Shown: one piece after another, positions 61,785-64,000 of the stretch
Position numbering within the stretch: the stretch's first letter is position 1
Layout: the number at the start of each line of letters is the position of its first letter
Source: Methylobacterium oxalidis
Lineage (GTDB): Bacteria > Pseudomonadota > Alphaproteobacteria > Rhizobiales > Beijerinckiaceae
Assembly (NCBI RefSeq): GCF_007992195.1
Contig: NZ_BJZU01000003.1
Coordinates: 124,001 to 188,000, forward strand
Reading direction: 5' to 3'
DNA: 64,000 bases
Translations under genes and position numbers: made by a program
Notes under the pieces: generated by a model
The model's database searches: none
Told to the model about the DNA's origin: nothing
What the model saw: the letters and a program-made list of their open reading frames with translations, nothing else

Positions 61785-62359
61785 CAGTGGCCTCGCCGAA
61801 GAATGTGCTCGAGCCGCAGCCGTCCATCCTGTCCGACACGAACAACGAACTGGTAGAAGAGGAGCCGCGCGACCGGGTTTCCCGGAACGCGTACGCCTCC
61901 CGCGGCACGAAAACCGCCTCGCACAATGTTACGCAGGTTGTCATGGTCGGGCAGCGTCACGATCCCGACGCTCCAGTAGGCCAAGAGCAGCGTCGCGCTC
62001 TCACAGCCCCACCTCTGCTGCGCGAGAAGCAGGGTCTCGACCTTTGGACTGAGATCCTTCTGCTTGCCCGAGTAGCGCTCGAACTCTGCCAGCAGCGACA
62101 CAAGGCGCGTTTGGCGGTCGAACCACACGGAGTCAGATCGTACATCCTCTTCGACGTGAGCGAGCGCGCGTTCGCGCGGTGCCGGCACCTCAGAAACTGA
62201 CGCGAATCCGAGATCGCGGCCTACAGCGGTTAGGAAGGTGCAGCCGAGGCTGTGAACGAGGTGGCCGGCATCGTGCACGCCCCATTCGGTCCACATCGGC
62301 AGATGAGAGGTCGCAGCTTCAATGGTCAGTCGACTCTCCGCGACATTGAGCTCAACCAC
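61784..62359 (-). CDS. Unrecognised protein between HerA and kinase genes
   Basis: 191 residues from GTG 62359 (strong ribosome site GGGGGAGG; TTG 62362 is possible). I do not recognise the family. It is helical in look, with HDAGHLVHSLG near residue 30, EEDVRSDSVWFDRQTRLVSL in the middle, LLLAQQRWGCESATLLLAYW and a C-terminal GNPVARLLFYQFVVRVGQDG. No membrane segment or signal is clear. Its start overlaps the end of the HerA gene and its stop overlaps the kinase start, so it must act with them. A role as adaptor or effector of the HerA/kinase pair is inference only. Confidence 0.6.
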   Translation of the reverse strand: MVELNVAESRLTIEAATSHLPMWTEWGVHDAGHLVHSLGCTFLTAVGRDLGFASVSEVPAPRERALAHVEEDVRSDSVWFDRQTRLVSLLAEFERYSGKQKDLSPKVETLLLAQQRWGCESATLLLAYWSVGIVTLPDHDNLRNIVRGGFRAAGGVRVPGNPVARLLFYQFVVRVGQDGRLRLEHILRRGH

Positions 62360-64000
62360 CAAACCTCCCCCAGATGTTCAGCACCTCCGGCGACTCGCCG
62401 CCGTGGACCAATGCCTTCGTGCCGACACGGACGAGAAGCGGCGCGGGGATCGAGCGTCCGCAAATGAGCGCCTCGCCAGTCGACAGCCCAGGAAGCTGAT
62501 CGAGGTCTGCTGCGCTCACCATGTCAGAGGTCTTCGCGATAAATCGCTGGTCGTCCGGATTCTTCAGGCGCATTGCGATCAGAGTGTTGCACTGCGAGGT
62601 AACGTCGGGATCAAGCTTTGACGGGCGCTGGCTCACAACCGCGAAGCCAACGCCAAATTTTCGTCCCTCGCCAGCGATTTTCTTGATGATCCGATGGCTT
62701 ACTGCGGACTCGCCCGCCGGCGCGAAGTTGTGTGCCTCTTCGTAGACAAGGAAGGAGGGGCGGATGCGGTCAGTCTTGCTCGAAGCCACCCGAAGAATCT
62801 CGCTCGAGATGAGCGCCGTAATGACTTGCTTCGCCGTGTCGCTGAGGCCCTGTAGGTCGACAATCACGAGGCGGCCCTTGCGGTCCGTCGGTCTGCCGAT
62901 CATCTCGTAGATGTCCGTCGCTGCCGGAAGGCCTGAGTGATAAAAGCTCTGCGCTTCCTGAAGCACGCGCGAGAGCTTCATCGACGCGACCGCCGCGCTC
63001 CGACCATTCAGGGCCGTCGCCTCGGCCGGGCTAAGTTCGTCCCACTGACGGACGTCATCGATCCCGTCGCCGAGATAATGGCGCAGCCGGTTGATATCTC
63101 GCGGCATAGTACGCTCTTGAGAGACCCAGTAGCGGATAGCCACGTCAAGCACGCGCTGCTGCGGCTCCGTGAGCCCCGGCAGGATCTCGCTGATGTCGTC
63201 CATCTCGAAGCGATCGAATTGCAGCGCCAGCTCTTGGTTGGCGCCCGCGTACTTCTGCCGGAATGACGGGTTCTGTGGGCTGTAGACCGAGATGCCCGCG
63301 CCGGCCTCGCGCAGCCGTTTGAACGCGTCGCGGATTGCAGGCAGTGCCACCCGGTCGCGCTGATCGTCGAGTTCATCGGTCCGATCGTTGAAATGGAGCT
63401 GCGCACCTGCAAGTGCGCGGCCGTATTCACCGTGCGGGTCGAAGACGACGACGGTACCATTGTTAATGGCGACGAGCCGCTCAATGATACGGCCCACGGT
63501 GTACGACTTGCCCGATCCGGTCATCGCAAGGACGGCGAGGTGCTCTGTCACCAAGCGGTTCACCTCGAGGTATACGGGCACGGCCGAGGCGCCCCGTTCG
63601 TAGCCGACGAGGTTGCCGATGTGCAGGCTGGAGTGCTCCTGAAACTCGTAGAATGCGCTGAGGAACTGGAAGTCTACAGGCTCGACCGGCGAACCGGGGT
63701 CGAGAGCACGGCGCGGCATCTTGATCTGCCCGCTGTCCGGGTCTTTGTAGCCGATCGCTTCGAGCTTGCCGAGGATCTGCTCGCCCGTGACATGCGCACC
63801 GGGCAGCAGCTCTAACTCTGTCACGGCCTGCCCGAGCCCCGAGTTGTAGAGGACGTTGCTGCGGCTGATGCTCACGATGCGCGCGAGTACGTCGGTCTGC
63901 GCCGCATCTTCCTGCTCGCGATGCCGCACGCGCACGAACTCACCGCGCCTTCCGGCGAAGGACGAGTTGAGCACCATGGAAAGGTTTGTTGGATCGCCAG
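62352..64000 (-). CDS. herA: HerA-like ATPase/translocase, start beyond the window
   Basis: About 549 codons are visible; the frame is open to the edge and the residues before the first inner Met (DPTNLS) look like the HerA N-terminus, so the true start lies beyond 64 kb. HerA is a hexameric FtsK/VirB4-like ATPase that pairs with nucleases such as NurA or Sir2 in repair and phage defence. Visible: the HAS barrel (about 1-110), Walker A MTGSGKSYTVGRI, VVVFDPHGEYG, Walker B FLVYEEAHNFAP and the Arg-finger region SQRPSKLDP. Its stop overlaps the next gene. The usual nuclease partner may lie upstream, outside the window. Confidence 0.9.
   Translation of the reverse strand, partial: GDPTNLSMVLNSSFAGRRGEFVRVRHREQEDAAQTDVLARIVSISRSNVLYNSGLGQAVTELELLPGAHVTGEQILGKLEAIGYKDPDSGQIKMPRRALDPGSPVEPVDFQFLSAFYEFQEHSSLHIGNLVGYERGASAVPVYLEVNRLVTEHLAVLAMTGSGKSYTVGRIIERLVAINNGTVVVFDPHGEYGRALAGAQLHFNDRTDELDDQRDRVALPAIRDAFKRLREAGAGISVYSPQNPSFRQKYAGANQELALQFDRFEMDDISEILPGLTEPQQRVLDVAIRYWVSQERTMPRDINRLRHYLGDGIDDVRQWDELSPAEATALNGRSAAVASMKLSRVLQEAQSFYHSGLPAATDIYEMIGRPTDRKGRLVIVDLQGLSDTAKQVITALISSEILRVASSKTDRIRPSFLVYEEAHNFAPAGESAVSHRIIKKIAGEGRKFGVGFAVVSQRPSKLDPDVTSQCNTLIAMRLKNPDDQRFIAKTSDMVSAADLDQLPGLSTGEALICGRSIPAPLLVRVGTKALVHGGESPEVLNIWGRFGG

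Larger units (their letters stand above)
56587..64000. mobile_element. Genomic island next to tRNA-Arg
   Basis: From the 3' end of tRNA-Arg the sequence becomes AT-richer (clearly so at 58.3-60.3 kb), and its genes are defence-like or selfish: toxin/HTH-protease, base-modification-type enzymes, kinase and HerA ATPase. No integrase or second copy of the tRNA end is in the window, so the far boundary is beyond 64 kb or the island is decayed. The call rests on composition, gene content and tRNA position. Confidence 0.7.

Noticed and set aside
56587-64000. CRISPR array or integrase gene on the island
   Set aside because: No regularly spaced repeats and no tyrosine or serine recombinase motif were seen within the window.

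Overview
The window is about 70% GC over most of its length. Its gene content points to an alphaproteobacterium of the order Hyphomicrobiales, most probably Methylobacterium or a close relative. The markers are a ChvG/ChvI-HprK-EIIA-HPr cluster, a sigma-EcfG/NepR stress factor, a quinoprotein-relay (SoxYZ-like/CXXCW) operon, vitamin-B12-dependent methylmalonyl-CoA mutase, a GCG_CRPN repeat protein and OhrR. The genus is inferred from families and gene order; no database was searched.

Layout of the chromosomal part (1-56.6 kb). 0-5 kb: LemA/TPM envelope proteins, an SGNH hydrolase, moaA, a DUF971 protein and an L,D-transpeptidase. 5-9 kb: a candidate sRNA, then the nadABC operon for NAD synthesis behind two palindromic operators. 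9.9-16.3 kb: a sigma-EcfG with a NepR-like N-terminus, a three-subunit molybdenum aldehyde oxidoreductase (PaoABC type) and an acyl-CoA synthetase. 16.4-35.8 kb: tRNA-Ser, many small membrane or secreted proteins, a YbdK-type ligase, a beta-barrel porin, two large hybrid histidine kinases, a PAS-LuxR regulator and mcmA. Two near-perfect sigma-EcfG promoters (28.9 and 30.6 kb) lie here. 36-46.8 kb: lepA, a PNPOx-like protein, chvI-chvG-hprK-EIIA-HPr, a CobW GTPase and a D,D-carboxypeptidase. 47-49 kb: queEDC for preQ0. 49-53.2 kb: a TetR regulator divergent from a five-gene quinoprotein-relay operon. 53.6-56.6 kb: panB, tRNA-Thr, a NUDIX hydrolase, ohrR and tRNA-Arg(ACG).

From the 3' end of tRNA-Arg (56.587 kb) to the window edge the base composition falls and the genes become defence-like, so this is read as a genomic island whose far end is outside the window. 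It starts with a HigB-like toxin gene overlapping a gene for a HigA-type HTH fused to an ImmA/IrrE zinc protease. On the other strand comes a dense set: a HerA-type ATPase (open at the window edge), an unrecognised 191-residue protein, a Ser/Thr protein kinase with TPRs, a thymidylate-synthase homologue carrying the Asp typical of dCMP/CMP hydroxymethylases, and a protein resembling alpha-glutamyl/putrescinyl-thymine pyrophosphorylase clade 3. The combination suggests a nucleotide or DNA hypermodification module joined to a HerA/kinase effector, and it is the best candidate here for an undescribed system.

The regulatory layer is rich: NadQ-like operators, a TetR operator, sigma-EcfG promoters (one a perfect palindrome that could fire both ways), and two candidate sRNAs with terminators and anti-Shine-Dalgarno stretches.
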